A stretch of DNA of 28,586 nucleotides from the NCBI GenBank assembly GCA_020025135.1, contig JAHHSQ010000018.1, positions 1 through 28,586 on the forward strand, read 5' to 3'. The translations under genes were made by a program, and so were the position numbers. Under the pieces are notes generated by a model, which was not told where the DNA came from, did no database searches, and was given only the letters and a program-made list of their open reading frames with translations. The stretch is from Pectinatus sp. (GTDB lineage: Bacteria; Bacillota; Negativicutes; Selenomonadales; Selenomonadaceae). Positions 1-9,201 of this stretch are shown here, piece after piece; the first letter of the stretch is position 1; the number at the start of each line of letters is the position of its first letter.

Positions 1-13
1 CATTATACTAAAG

Positions 14-36
14 AAATGCCGTAGGTAAGGCATTTT
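14..36 (+). terminator. possible intrinsic terminator of an upstream gene
   Basis: A 7-bp perfect stem (AAATGCC with GGCATTT) and an 8-nt loop are followed by only a short T stretch. It could end a gene lying left of the window. The T tract is weak, so this is tentative. The rest of 37-283 holds no gene that I can support. It has a TTGACC and a TATACT (66-71 and 92-97), but their 20-bp spacing is too long for a confident promoter. Confidence 0.3.
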
Positions 37-283
37 GAAAATCGCTTGCGGTAAATTTTTATTAGTTGACCCTATGCGATTTCTACTCCAGTATACTAAA
101 AAAAATGTTTTTTGCCAAATTATTTTCTCAGATAAACGGCTTTTCTCGTCAGTTAATCTTACCTCTAGTTCTAAAATTATTGAATATGGCTATTAAGATA
201 GGTTGGTTTTTTTATTTATTCGGAGTAGCATATTAGAGAGGAGTTTTGCTGATTATTTAATATGTAGAAAGGAAATGATGACA

Positions 284-799
284 ATGCAAGATATAGAAAT
301 AAGTGCTGAAAATATGACCATCATTAGAGATATGAGCACGGTATTGTGGCATTTAGCTGCGGCAATGGCAGATTTTTTAGAGGCGGTCGGAGAAAAACGG
401 CCCAGTGAGGCGTATTCTAATTATAGATTTATGAAAAAAGGTGTGGAGATTTTAACGGAAGATTATATCAACGAATTTGGTGATGATGTAGTGAGTATTC
501 GTGGATTTGTAAGGACGACGGCTTCTCCGGCCGAAGAATTTTGTTATCGCGAAATGCTAACTAGTTATTTGTATTACAGCCATTTTGTAGAGGTGGTAGA
601 ACAGCTTGTTCAAGAACACGAAGGAAAAACGCAAGGCGAGGCTGACAAAACTATTTTGCAGAAAATGAAAAATGCCTATAGCCAATTCACTTCGAAACGG
701 GTTTTAAAAAAAGAAAGGCAAGATTTAAAAGCAAGGGAAGAGTTTTTCGGTGCGTTAATGAATCTTGAAAATATTGAAGCAGAAAATCAAGATAGCTAA
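284..799 (+). CDS. hypothetical small helical protein
   Basis: I do not recognise this protein. The frame opens further upstream, but the Shine-Dalgarno-like AAAGGA at 268-273 best fits the ATG at 284, giving 171 residues beginning MQDIEIS; ATGs at 275 and 278 are too close to it. The protein looks soluble and mostly helical, with no signal peptide or membrane segment. The C-terminal third is rich in Lys, Glu and Gln (around KKERQDLKAREE) and could form a coiled coil. It is a single-gene unit: an intrinsic terminator follows directly, and the next gene has its own promoter. Function unknown. Confidence 0.7.
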   Translation: MQDIEISAENMTIIRDMSTVLWHLAAAMADFLEAVGEKRPSEAYSNYRFMKKGVEILTEDYINEFGDDVVSIRGFVRTTASPAEEFCYREMLTSYLYYSHFVEVVEQLVQEHEGKTQGEADKTILQKMKNAYSQFTSKRVLKKERQDLKAREEFFGALMNLENIEAENQDS

Positions 800-817
800 G
801 CTATAATTTTTTCCTTA

Positions 818-840
818 CCCCCGTTATAGGGGGATTTTTT
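818..840 (+). terminator. intrinsic terminator after the 284-799 gene
   Basis: CCCCC (818-822), a 6-nt loop and GGGGG (829-833) are followed by an A and then seven T. The hairpin starts 18 nt after the stop codon of the small gene, so it most likely ends that transcript. The stretch 841-1091 has no supportable gene; it holds one 6-bp hairpin (TCGCCC 1038-1043 with GGGCGA 1054-1059) of unknown role. Confidence 0.75.
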
Positions 841-1091
841 ATTGGTAGGGGCTATAATTTTTTGCCATTTGCCTATTATTAGAGCTTTTTTCCCCGAGAA
901 GGTGAGTATGAAAATAAGGTGGCATTTGTATTATTAGCTCCAATATCTAATATATAGATATTTTGTTGGTTTTAATATTTACTTTTTTTTACAAATGATT
1001 TATCATAAAATGCTTATTATGGCTGAGTATTTTTTGCTCGCCCACCTTGTTTGGGGCGAAGGAAGGACTTTCTAGCTATTTAGGAAGCAAT

Positions 1092-1122
1092 TTGTCCTAT
1101 TGCCTTTTTGCTATGCTATAAT
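1092..1122 (+). promoter_or_regulatory. promoter of the miaB-mutS-mutL operon
   Basis: A perfect TATAAT at 1117-1122 is preceded by TGC, making an extended -10 (TGNTATAAT). The best -35 is TTGTCC at 1092-1097 with a long 19-bp spacer, so recognition probably relies on the extended -10. It lies 55 nt upstream of the miaB start codon. Confidence 0.6.
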
Positions 1123-1177
1123 AGGAAGGAAACCTTTTATAGGAAAATAATTGATTATGAGAAATTGAGGTGCAAGT

Positions 1178-2503
1178 GTGAGAAAATATATTATATTAAC
1201 CTACGGTTGTCAGATGAATGAAAGCGATTCTCTGCGCATGGGCAGTGAATTACATAAATTAGGATATGAACCAACTACGGAACTAGCAGAGGCGCAGGTA
1301 ATTTTAATTAACACCTGTAGCGTGCGTGAAAGTGCTGAAAACAAGATTTATGGCAAAATCGGTGAAGTTAAGCACCTGAAAGCGGCCAATCCGGAGCTCA
1401 TTTTTGGTGTGACCGGTTGCATGGCACAGAAAGAAGGGGAAAAATTGCTCAAACGAGCTCCCCATATCGATTTTGTTTTGGGGACGAATAAAATTCACGA
1501 ATTAGCAGACATTATTTTGGAGCTGAGCAATCATCCCCAACACATTGTGGCTTTGGCGCCAGCGGACGGAGGCGAGCCAGAAGAGGTAGCTCCGCCCAGC
1601 CTAGAAAATGCCAAATCCGTATGGCTTCCCATCATGTACGGTTGCAATAATTTCTGTACATACTGTATTGTCCCCTATGTGCGTGGACGCGAGCACAGCC
1701 GGAAAGAAGCCGATATTCTAGCCGAGGCAGCTGCTTATGCAAAACAGGGCGTGAAAGAGATAACGCTTTTAGGGCAGAATGTCAATTCCTACGGCAAGAA
1801 TTTGTCAGGGACGAGTTTTCCAGAGTTATTAGCTAAATTAGATGCTATTTCTGGCTTAGAAAGAGTGCGCTACATGACCTCGCACCCACGGGATTTTAGC
1901 GATGAACTCATCTCCGTCATCGCCCAGAGTAAGCATATCTGCTCGCATTTCCACCTGCCCTTACAACACGCTAGTAATAAGCTCTTGCGGAAGATGAACC
2001 GCGGTTACACCTTAGAACGTTATCTAGAATTGGTGAAGAAGGTGCGCCAAGCCGTACCAGAAGCGGTCATCACTACGGATTTGATTGTCGGTTTTCCTGG
2101 GGAAACAGAGGAAGACCAAGCTGTCATGTTAGATGCTTTGCGGGAAATTCGCTATGATGCGGCCTATACCTTTATTTATTCGCCACGCTCTGGCACGCCG
2201 GCGGCCACCATGGAAGAACAGGTGCCACAGGAAGTAAAAAAAGCGCGTTTACAGGCCCTTATGGATGTACAAAACGATATCAGTTTGGAGAAAAATCAGG
2301 CTTACGTGGGTAAGACGGTACGTGTCATGGTAGAAGGCCCGAGCAAAAACAATCCGGAAATATATACTGGGCGTACAGATGGCAATAAATTGGTGCTGTG
2401 GCCATACCGCGGACAGGAGCAAGTCGGAGATTTTCTACCCGTTAAAATTGAAAAGGCGCAAACTTGGTTGTTAAAGGGGATTATCGATGACGAAGGCAAA
2501 TAA
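1178..2503 (+). CDS. miaB: tRNA-2-methylthio-N6-dimethylallyladenosine synthase MiaB
   Basis: Radical SAM methylthiotransferase that converts i6A37 to ms2i6A37 in tRNAs reading UNN codons. The 441 residues are full length. The N-terminal UPF0004 domain shows the three cluster cysteines: C11 (TYGCQMNE), C47 (NTCSVRE) and C81 (GVTGCMAQ). The radical SAM motif CxxxCxxC is C156, C160, C163. The last ~65 residues look like a TRAM RNA-binding domain. Translation starts at GTG 1178, with GAGGTG at 1167-1172 as ribosome site. It is the first gene of the repair/modification operon and its 3' end overlaps mutS by 17 nt, suggesting coupled translation. The enzyme making its substrate, MiaA, is encoded at 12036-12980 in this window. 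Confidence 0.97.
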   Translation: MRKYIILTYGCQMNESDSLRMGSELHKLGYEPTTELAEAQVILINTCSVRESAENKIYGKIGEVKHLKAANPELIFGVTGCMAQKEGEKLLKRAPHIDFVLGTNKIHELADIILELSNHPQHIVALAPADGGEPEEVAPPSLENAKSVWLPIMYGCNNFCTYCIVPYVRGREHSRKEADILAEAAAYAKQGVKEITLLGQNVNSYGKNLSGTSFPELLAKLDAISGLERVRYMTSHPRDFSDELISVIAQSKHICSHFHLPLQHASNKLLRKMNRGYTLERYLELVKKVRQAVPEAVITTDLIVGFPGETEEDQAVMLDALREIRYDAAYTFIYSPRSGTPAATMEEQVPQEVKKARLQALMDVQNDISLEKNQAYVGKTVRVMVEGPSKNNPEIYTGRTDGNKLVLWPYRGQEQVGDFLPVKIEKAQTWLLKGIIDDEGK

Positions 2504-5135
2504 TCTCACCCCTATGATGCGCCAGTATCTCGAGATGAAAAAGGCAGCACCAGGAGCAATTTTGTTCTTTCGCTTAGGCGATTTTTACGAGATGTTCGAT
2601 GAAGATGCCATCCAGATTTCCAAGGAGCTCGATTTGACCTTGACACACCGCAGCGACACGCCCATGTGTGGTGTGCCGTATCACGCGGCGGAAACCTATC
2701 TCGACAAATTGATGCAAAAGGGCTACAAGGTGGCTATTTGTGAGCAAATTGGCAATCCGAAGGCCAAGGGGTTGACCAAGCGAGAAATCATTAAAATCTT
2801 GACGCCAGGGACGGTATTGACGGATAGTGCCCTTCCTGGCACGCAGAATAATTATATTGTCCTTTTACACGGCACAGATACGCAGATTGCTCTGGTTGGG
2901 GCGGATGTTTCTACGGGCGAATGTTTTTATGCCGTCTATGCTAGGCAGGCGGAAAATGCCCTTTTTGACGAACTCTATCGCCTTTTACCGCGTGAAATTC
3001 TCGTCACAGAACCGCTTTCCCATTTCACTCCGCTTTTTGATTTTTGGCAACAACGCTTGACGAAGACGGTCTTAAATACAGTTGGTGTTATTTCTGCCTC
3101 TCCCTATTTAAATAAGCATTTTGCCTCAACTGAATTGCCTCAAGAAGTAGTGGGGCGTGAGGCTTTGGCCACCTTTTTACAGTATTTGCACGATAATATG
3201 AAGAGCGATTTGGCCAATTTAAATCGCTTACGTCGTTTGGATGCTTCTAGGCATATGGCAGTCGATGTTTTTAGCCTGCGTAATTTGGAAATAACTCATA
3301 ATTTACGCGATGGCGGAAAGAAAGATACTTTGTTTTCCATTCTCGATTTTACGCGCACGGCAATGGGGAGTCGCCTACTCTGTAAATGGTTAGAATATCC
3401 GCTTTTGTCTAAAGAGGAAATTGTGCGCCGGCAAGAGGCCATCAAGAATTTTCAGGCCGATTATTCTATGCTAGAGAATGTTCAAAACATTCTACGCGAA
3501 ATTTACGATTTTGAGCGCCTTTTGACTAGAGTAGATGTTGGTACAGCCAATCCTCGCGATATGCTCGCTATTAGAAAATCGCTAGCTGTTTTGCCCAATT
3601 TGAAAGGGGCTTTACAGGGGGCCAAGGCACCGCTTTTAAAACAATTGCATGGCGAGATAAAGATTTACCGCGAGTTGACTAGCTATCTAGAAAAAGCCCT
3701 TTCGGATAATGCTGGCTTTCTCCTTCGCGATGGCAATATTATCAAGGACGGTTTCAATCAGGAATTAGATGATTACCGCTATCTGCTGAAAAACAATCGC
3801 ACGCTTTTGCAAGAGATGGAAAAGCGCGAAAGAGAAGCGACGGGCATCAAGTCTTTAAAGATTTCTTATAATAAAGTGTTCGGCTATTACATCGAAGTTC
3901 GTAACGCTAATTTAGCACAGGTGCCAATTCATTATACGAGAAAGCAAACTCTAGCTAATGCAGAGCGTTACATTACGCCCGAATTGAAAGAATTCGAAAC
4001 GAAAATTTTGGGAGCGGAAGAAAAGGTTTTGCAATTAGAAACCAATTTGTTTTGGGAGATTCGTTCTGCCGTGCAAAAAGAATTAGTCGGTATTCAAGAA
4101 ACGGCACAGGCCATTGCAACAGTCGATGTCTTAGCGGCCTTAACTGAGGCTGCCTTACAGTACGGATATGTCTGCCCTAGTCTGACCGATACGGGAGAAA
4201 TTCGCATTAAAGAAGGACGGCATCCTTTGGTAGAGCGTCTTTTGGAAAAAGAACTCTTTGTGCCGAACGATAGTTATTTAGATGCTGGAGAAAATCGTAT
4301 TTTGCTGATTACTGGTCCTAATATGGCGGGAAAATCTACCTATATGCGTCAGACGGCACTGATTGTTCTTTTGGCGCAAGTTGGTTCTTTCGTCCCTTGC
4401 GACGAAGCTGTCATTACGCCAGTGGATAAACTTTTCACGCGCATTGGTGCCAGCGATGATTTGAGCAGTGGACAGAGTACTTTTATGGTGGAAATGAATG
4501 AAGTGGCTTATATTTTGCAGAATGCCACCGCACATAGTTTGGTTATCTTAGACGAAATTGGGCGCGGGACGAGTACGTTTGATGGCATGAGTATTGCACG
4601 GGCAGTGGTCGAATATCTAGCGGAAGATATCAAGGCAAAGACACTTTTTGCCACTCATTATCACGAATTGACTACTTTAGAACGAGAAAAAGGCATTAAG
4701 AATTATTGCGTTGCTGTGGAAGAAAAGGGGCGGGAAGTACGCTTTTTGCGGCGCATTATCCAAGGCAGTGCCGATAAATCCTATGGCGTACATGTAGCCA
4801 AATTGGCTGGTTTGCCGGAAAAAGTGCTTGTAAATGCCGAGCGTATCCTCGCCGACCTAGAAAAAAACGGCGGAGAAAAAGTAGAAAAAAAAGGGCTTGT
4901 GGAAATGCCTGTTTTGCCCTTTGCGGAATTCGTTTCGGAGAATAACCCTACTACTATAGAAACGCAAATTCCAGTAGGAGAAAACAGAGAAAAAACCGTT
5001 CCTCAAGTGGAAAAACCGTGGGCGGAAGAGGAAATTTTAGCACAAGATATTGTCAGTATGACACCTTTAGAGGCCCTTAATTATTTGTATAAATTGCAGA
5101 AAAAAGTGAAGGAAAGGAGGAAAAACGGTGAATAG
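2487..5135 (+). CDS. mutS: DNA mismatch repair protein MutS
   Basis: Recognises mismatches and small loops in DNA and recruits MutL. The 882 residues carry the full MutS1 architecture. The mismatch-binding Phe-x-Glu is F33-E35 in GDFYEMF. Connector, lever and clamp regions follow. The ATPase has Walker A GPNMAGKST at 610-618, Walker B with D689-E690 (ILDEIGRGTS), and a downstream THYHEL motif. The C terminus ends in the usual helical tail after a low-complexity Glu/Lys linker. ATG 2487 has AAAGGGGA six bases upstream and lies inside miaB. The gene overlaps mutL by 8 nt, so the two partners are probably translationally coupled. Confidence 0.98.
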   Translation: MTKANNLTPMMRQYLEMKKAAPGAILFFRLGDFYEMFDEDAIQISKELDLTLTHRSDTPMCGVPYHAAETYLDKLMQKGYKVAICEQIGNPKAKGLTKREIIKILTPGTVLTDSALPGTQNNYIVLLHGTDTQIALVGADVSTGECFYAVYARQAENALFDELYRLLPREILVTEPLSHFTPLFDFWQQRLTKTVLNTVGVISASPYLNKHFASTELPQEVVGREALATFLQYLHDNMKSDLANLNRLRRLDASRHMAVDVFSLRNLEITHNLRDGGKKDTLFSILDFTRTAMGSRLLCKWLEYPLLSKEEIVRRQEAIKNFQADYSMLENVQNILREIYDFERLLTRVDVGTANPRDMLAIRKSLAVLPNLKGALQGAKAPLLKQLHGEIKIYRELTSYLEKALSDNAGFLLRDGNIIKDGFNQELDDYRYLLKNNRTLLQEMEKREREATGIKSLKISYNKVFGYYIEVRNANLAQVPIHYTRKQTLANAERYITPELKEFETKILGAEEKVLQLETNLFWEIRSAVQKELVGIQETAQAIATVDVLAALTEAALQYGYVCPSLTDTGEIRIKEGRHPLVERLLEKELFVPNDSYLDAGENRILLITGPNMAGKSTYMRQTALIVLLAQVGSFVPCDEAVITPVDKLFTRIGASDDLSSGQSTFMVEMNEVAYILQNATAHSLVILDEIGRGTSTFDGMSIARAVVEYLAEDIKAKTLFATHYHELTTLEREKGIKNYCVAVEEKGREVRFLRRIIQGSADKSYGVHVAKLAGLPEKVLVNAERILADLEKNGGEKVEKKGLVEMPVLPFAEFVSENNPTTIETQIPVGENREKTVPQVEKPWAEEEILAQDIVSMTPLEALNYLYKLQKKVKERRKNGE

Positions 5136-6990
5136 AATCCATTTGCTTAGTGAAGATACCATCAATAAAATTGCTGCTGGGGAAGTGGTAGAAAGACCAG
5201 CCTCTGCCCTCAAGGAAATATTAGAAAATGCACTGGATGCTGGTGCAGATAAAATTGAAGTAGAAAGTCTTAGTGGTGGGCGGTTTTTACGCGTTACGGA
5301 TAATGGCTGTGGGATGAATCGTGAGGAAGCGGAAATGGCTATCTTGCGCCACGCTACCAGTAAAATTGCGAGCGTCGCCGATTTAGATGAACTCAGTACG
5401 CTTGGTTTTCGCGGAGAGGCTCTTCCCTCTATCGCCGCCGTCTCGAAATTTACACTTATCACGCGCCCTAAGACGGCCGAATTGGGAACAAAAATCGTCA
5501 TTTCTGGCGGAAAATTACTTGAAAAAACGGACATTGGTTGTCCAGTCGGTACTACTGTTTTGGTGGAAGATTTGTTTTTTAATACGCCCGCTCGTAAGAA
5601 ATTTCTCAAGACGGACAATACAGAAAATAATAAGATAAATGAATGTGTTTTAAAATTGGCCCTTTCTCAACCCCAGTTGCAACTGAAACTGATAAATAAT
5701 AAAAAAATCGGCTTGTTGACGAATGGACAAGGCGATTTGTCTGTTGTCTTAACCTCCGTATATGGTGCGGAAGTACGCCGTGAATTATTGCCCCTTTCCT
5801 ACCAAGATGGCGATATTTCTGTAAGTGGCTTCATTGGTAAACCCAGTTTGCTAAAGGGAAATCGGCGTTGGCAGACTTTTTTTGTCAATGGACGGCTTAT
5901 CACTAATCGTTTGCTTCATGCTGCGGTGGATAAGGCCTATCATTCGCTTCTCCCTAAGGGAGGCTATCCCTTTGTCTTGCTTTTTCTCACCTTGCCAGGG
6001 CGAGATATCGATATCAATGTTCACCCTCAAAAGGCAGAAGTAAAATTTGCCGATGAGAGCTTTGTTTTTCGGTCTGTACATAAGGCTGTTTTTCATGCCA
6101 TCACTGGTGGTGAAACTGCTAACTTGGGTGATTATGCCGCTCCCGTACCGCAATTTTTGGAAAAGCGCACTCAAAAAGAAAATGTGGTACCAAATAGCTC
6201 ACTTTTTTCTCCAACTACTTTTTCGGAGGCTACTGCACCGTTGTTTTCGGCGAGTCCTTCCTCTCAAAGTATAAAAAAGGAAGATATCTATGCCCTCAAA
6301 AATATTCGCTACTTAGAGGCTCAACCGGTACAGGCGAAACAAATGCCAGAAAAAGTGTCTTCTGTGGCCTCAGCTGGAGGAGAAACAGTAGAACAGGTGC
6401 GAGAAAGTGCACCTATAGAAGAAAAACTGGCTCCCCTCGGACAAATTGACCTCTGTTACATTGTTGCACAAGGGAAGGAAGGCATGTATCTAGTAGACCA
6501 GCATGCCGCGCACGAGCGCATTTTATATGACCGTTTATCTGGTTATGCTGATAAGGTTTTGGCGCAAGAACTTCTCTTTCACGAGGTTATCTCTCTTTCG
6601 CCTGAGGAGTACAATTTAGTGGCTGAACAAAAGGCGATTTTTGCCGAATTTGGTTTTCAGGTGGAATTAGCGGGCGAAAAAGAAGTGCGTTTGATGACCA
6701 TTCCAGCTGATTTACAACAGGAAGAGGCTTTGGCAACTTTTCAGGAGATACTAACGCGTTTAGAGAGCGATGTAGCGCCAACTAGACAAGAGATAAAGCA
6801 TCACTGCATTGCCGTATCGGCATGTCGGGCTGCAATTAAAGCAGGAGATAGGCTGACCACTGCTCAGATGGAAATGATTTTAGAGGAATTACTGCACGCG
6901 AAATTGCCCTATACCTGCCCGCATGGTCGCCCCACCTTGTTGCGTTTTACGCACTACGATTTGGCTAAGATGTTTAAGCGGGTGATGTGA
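5128..6990 (+). CDS. mutL: DNA mismatch repair endonuclease MutL
   Basis: GHKL-type ATPase that links MutS to strand incision and excision. The 620 residues include the N-terminal ATPase motifs: E30 and N34 (KEILENALDAGA), DNGCG at 58-62 and GFRGEAL at 93-99. A variable linker follows at about 335-440. The C-terminal domain carries the endonuclease signature, DQHAAHE at 457-463, plus ACRAAIKAG and CPHGRPT (from 597). This fits organisms without MutH, where MutL nicks the strand itself. The usual last Glu of DQHA-x2-E-x4-E is Asp (D468). Translation starts at GTG 5128 with a perfect AAGGAGG seven bases upstream, inside the end of mutS. Confidence 0.97.
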   Translation: MNRIHLLSEDTINKIAAGEVVERPASALKEILENALDAGADKIEVESLSGGRFLRVTDNGCGMNREEAEMAILRHATSKIASVADLDELSTLGFRGEALPSIAAVSKFTLITRPKTAELGTKIVISGGKLLEKTDIGCPVGTTVLVEDLFFNTPARKKFLKTDNTENNKINECVLKLALSQPQLQLKLINNKKIGLLTNGQGDLSVVLTSVYGAEVRRELLPLSYQDGDISVSGFIGKPSLLKGNRRWQTFFVNGRLITNRLLHAAVDKAYHSLLPKGGYPFVLLFLTLPGRDIDINVHPQKAEVKFADESFVFRSVHKAVFHAITGGETANLGDYAAPVPQFLEKRTQKENVVPNSSLFSPTTFSEATAPLFSASPSSQSIKKEDIYALKNIRYLEAQPVQAKQMPEKVSSVASAGGETVEQVRESAPIEEKLAPLGQIDLCYIVAQGKEGMYLVDQHAAHERILYDRLSGYADKVLAQELLFHEVISLSPEEYNLVAEQKAIFAEFGFQVELAGEKEVRLMTIPADLQQEEALATFQEILTRLESDVAPTRQEIKHHCIAVSACRAAIKAGDRLTTAQMEMILEELLHAKLPYTCPHGRPTLLRFTHYDLAKMFKRVM

Positions 6991-6993
6991 TTG

Positions 6994-7779
6994 ATGGATG
7001 AAGAACTTTTTTTCGTGACCACTAGCCGTAAGGCGAGTGAACTTCGGCAACAAGAAGCGCAGGCTCTAGCTAAATGTTATCAGGTGCCGTATTTACCGCG
7101 CCGACATTATTCCTTAGCAGAAATGCAGGTGCTTTATCCTCAATATCGTATTTTGCTCTTGCGTGAAGAACGGACGGAGATAATTTTACCGGATGGCGAA
7201 ACGCTGTTTTTTCATCCTGGTCTTGCGGAAATTCGGCGCAAGCGTTTAGAAAAGGGCGAAAAGGACCGCCTTATAGAGGCGATGCAATTACGCTCCGGTA
7301 TGCGTGTTTTGGATTGTACTTTAGGGTTAGCTGCGGATGCCTTGGTTTTGGCCTCTATTCCCGATGTAGAAGTGGTGGGAATTGAGGCTTCCTTTCTTTG
7401 GTCTATCGCTTTATGCAGTGGTTTAAAACAGTTTGCAAGTAGAGAAAAACGCTGGCAGGGAGCGATTTCTCGATTACAGGTTTTGGCGGGTGACCATATG
7501 GACTATCTGCGTCAGTTTCCAAAGGAGAGTTTTGATGTCGTCTACTTTGACCCCATGTTTCGACATGGTTTTGCGGAGAGCAGTGCCATGAACCCGCTGC
7601 GCGCTTTGGCAAAAAAAGAAGCCCTTACCTTGGAAGCCGTAAAATTAGCGTGCGGAGTGGCCAAAAGGCGTGTAATTTTGAAAGAGAATGCGCGTTCACG
7701 GGAATTTGCGCGCTTGGGATTTATAAAATTGTCTGGTGGGCGCTATAGCAAGGTTGCATACGGCAGTATCGAAAAGTAG
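6994..7779 (+). CDS. class I SAM-dependent methyltransferase, RsmJ-like
   Basis: A Rossmann-fold methyltransferase of about 261 residues. The glycine-rich SAM motif is VLDCTLGLAADALVLAS, the acidic residue after strand 2 is in VVGIEAS, and the catalytic-region motif is VVYFDPMFRH. That last motif, followed by a Met-Arg/Lys-rich stretch, resembles the RsmJ/YhiQ family, which makes m2G1516 in E. coli 16S rRNA. The rRNA substrate here is only inferred from family resemblance. The mutL stop ends at 6990; a TTG at 6991 directly precedes the ATG at 6994, and there is no strong ribosome site, so translation is probably coupled to mutL. This appears to be the last gene of the operon. Confidence 0.8.
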   Translation: MDEELFFVTTSRKASELRQQEAQALAKCYQVPYLPRRHYSLAEMQVLYPQYRILLLREERTEIILPDGETLFFHPGLAEIRRKRLEKGEKDRLIEAMQLRSGMRVLDCTLGLAADALVLASIPDVEVVGIEASFLWSIALCSGLKQFASREKRWQGAISRLQVLAGDHMDYLRQFPKESFDVVYFDPMFRHGFAESSAMNPLRALAKKEALTLEAVKLACGVAKRRVILKENARSREFARLGFIKLSGGRYSKVAYGSIEK

Positions 7780-7887
7780 AAGATGTTCTGTCTAATCTAT
7801 TGTTGTTTTTTTAAGGACTTTTTCCTTGCATAATAGATGAGCAGTCAATCTTTTTTTCTTGGCGATTGCGATGTTATAGGTAGATAA

Positions 7888-8016
7888 TTGTGCGGTCCAT
7901 TTTATGATATAATGAAAGTGTTCCACCGCCCTCATGATGAATGTCATAGAAAAATAATTCGTTATGTAAGAGAAAATGTCTTTTTGCGGTTGGAAGTAGC
8001 TCATTTGCAATATAAT
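7888..8016 (+). promoter_or_regulatory. candidate promoters for the xpaC-telA pair
   Basis: Two perfect TATAAT boxes lie upstream of the next gene. The first, at 7908-7913, has a TGA before it (extended -10). The second, at 8011-8016, is paired with TTGGAA at 7990-7995 across a short 15-bp spacer. I cannot say which is used. No gene or clear terminator was found in 7780-8056. Confidence 0.45.
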
Positions 8017-8056
8017 ATGAGACAAAAATATTTTTGGTAAGCCGAGGGGTGTAAAG

Positions 8057-9160
8057 ATGAAAAATTACAGTATCGTTTGGAAAACTTTAAGCGTATTGTC
8101 CTTTATAGGTTCTGTCGGCTTTATTTTTAAAGGCAGTATCTCAGGAGTGGTAGCTAATTTCGTCATCTTTGTCGTTTCGACCTTGCTATTAGAGCGGAGC
8201 AAAAAATATGATGTGCATGCCAATCTGATGGCTCAAAATCCCTGTCAGGGAAAATTGAAGTTATCTTTGCCAAGTGGCAAGAGTGAGGAAGATAGATTCT
8301 TAGCAGAGCGTTTTAAAAAGGCGATAGATGATTTCAATACCATTCAGGAAATTGAAAAGAAAATAAAAGACCCTGCTATTTTGGCTCAGTTAGTCAAAAT
8401 GCAGGGGGTTGCTTACAATATATTGCAGTATTTACAAAAGTATCCGCAGAAGATAAAGTTAGCGCAACGTTATATTGATTATTATCAGGATAAGGCCGTT
8501 TTTATCTCGCAAAAATATCTGGAATTGGAAAAAATGGCGGTCGATTTGCCGGAAGTACAACGCATGAAAGAGCGCATGAAAAATACCTTGCAGAGTTTTG
8601 ACGAAGCCTATATGGAGCAATTAAAAAAGATTATGAGCGACCAATTTATGGATATGGAAGCGGAACTGCAAGTCGTAGATGATATTTTGCGCACAGATGG
8701 TATCGATACTAAAAAGGCACGGACTGAAAAATCAGCACAGCAAAATGCAAAAATAGCGCCTGATTTTGATAAAACAGCGCCTTTTCCACAAACTGATGTT
8801 TTACGGACAGCTCCTTTGCCATCAAACCATATTAATCATCCTCAATTTGAACAACAGGGGATAGACTGTTTGGAAAAAGAATTGGCACATAGTCAGTATC
8901 AGCAGAATGGCTCTGTTTATGCTAGTATTCAACGTGTTGACGGAGAGAGAAAGAACAAGTGGCTGGCGGCTGCCTTGGCCATTGTTGGCGGTAGTTTTGG
9001 TGTGCATAAATTTTATCTGCACAAGACGGCTCAAGGTGTATTTTACATTTTGTTGTCATGGACCTCTCTGCCTGGAATTATTGGCATAATCGAGGGCTTA
9101 CGGTATATGTTCATGTCGACGGAAGAATTTGACCGCGCCTATAATCAACCACGGCGCTAA
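8057..9160 (+). CDS. XpaC-family protein with C-terminal TM2 domain
   Basis: The protein has 367 residues. Two hydrophobic segments near the N terminus (about 10-47) are followed by a long helical region with regular Lys/Glu heptads. This is the layout of the XpaC (5-bromo-4-chloroindolyl phosphate hydrolysis) family, which is normally encoded next to TelA, as here. From about 298 to 350 there is a second unit, NKWLAAALAIVGGSFGVHKFYL and following, with two membrane segments and the GxFGxHKFYL motif of a TM2 domain. A Gln/Pro-rich linker (about 225-285) joins the parts. ATG 8057 has GAGGGG seven bases upstream. The molecular role is unknown; TelA-linked membrane proteins are associated with resistance to toxic anions and envelope stress. 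Confidence 0.8.
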   Translation: MKNYSIVWKTLSVLSFIGSVGFIFKGSISGVVANFVIFVVSTLLLERSKKYDVHANLMAQNPCQGKLKLSLPSGKSEEDRFLAERFKKAIDDFNTIQEIEKKIKDPAILAQLVKMQGVAYNILQYLQKYPQKIKLAQRYIDYYQDKAVFISQKYLELEKMAVDLPEVQRMKERMKNTLQSFDEAYMEQLKKIMSDQFMDMEAELQVVDDILRTDGIDTKKARTEKSAQQNAKIAPDFDKTAPFPQTDVLRTAPLPSNHINHPQFEQQGIDCLEKELAHSQYQQNGSVYASIQRVDGERKNKWLAAALAIVGGSFGVHKFYLHKTAQGVFYILLSWTSLPGIIGIIEGLRYMFMSTEEFDRAYNQPRR

Positions 9161-9201
9161 TAATGTTCTAGAAAAATGAAAGGGGTGCCCCTAGTGGGCG
9201 G

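Noticed and set aside
5067..5618. 183-residue open frame on the minus strand
   Set aside because: It is fully antisense to the end of mutS and the conserved ATPase motifs of mutL; composition is shadow-like and no ribosome site was seen.
7792..8025. 77-residue minus-strand open frame in the gap before the XpaC-like gene
   Set aside because: No ribosome site or recognisable protein features, and the region carries plus-strand promoter elements.
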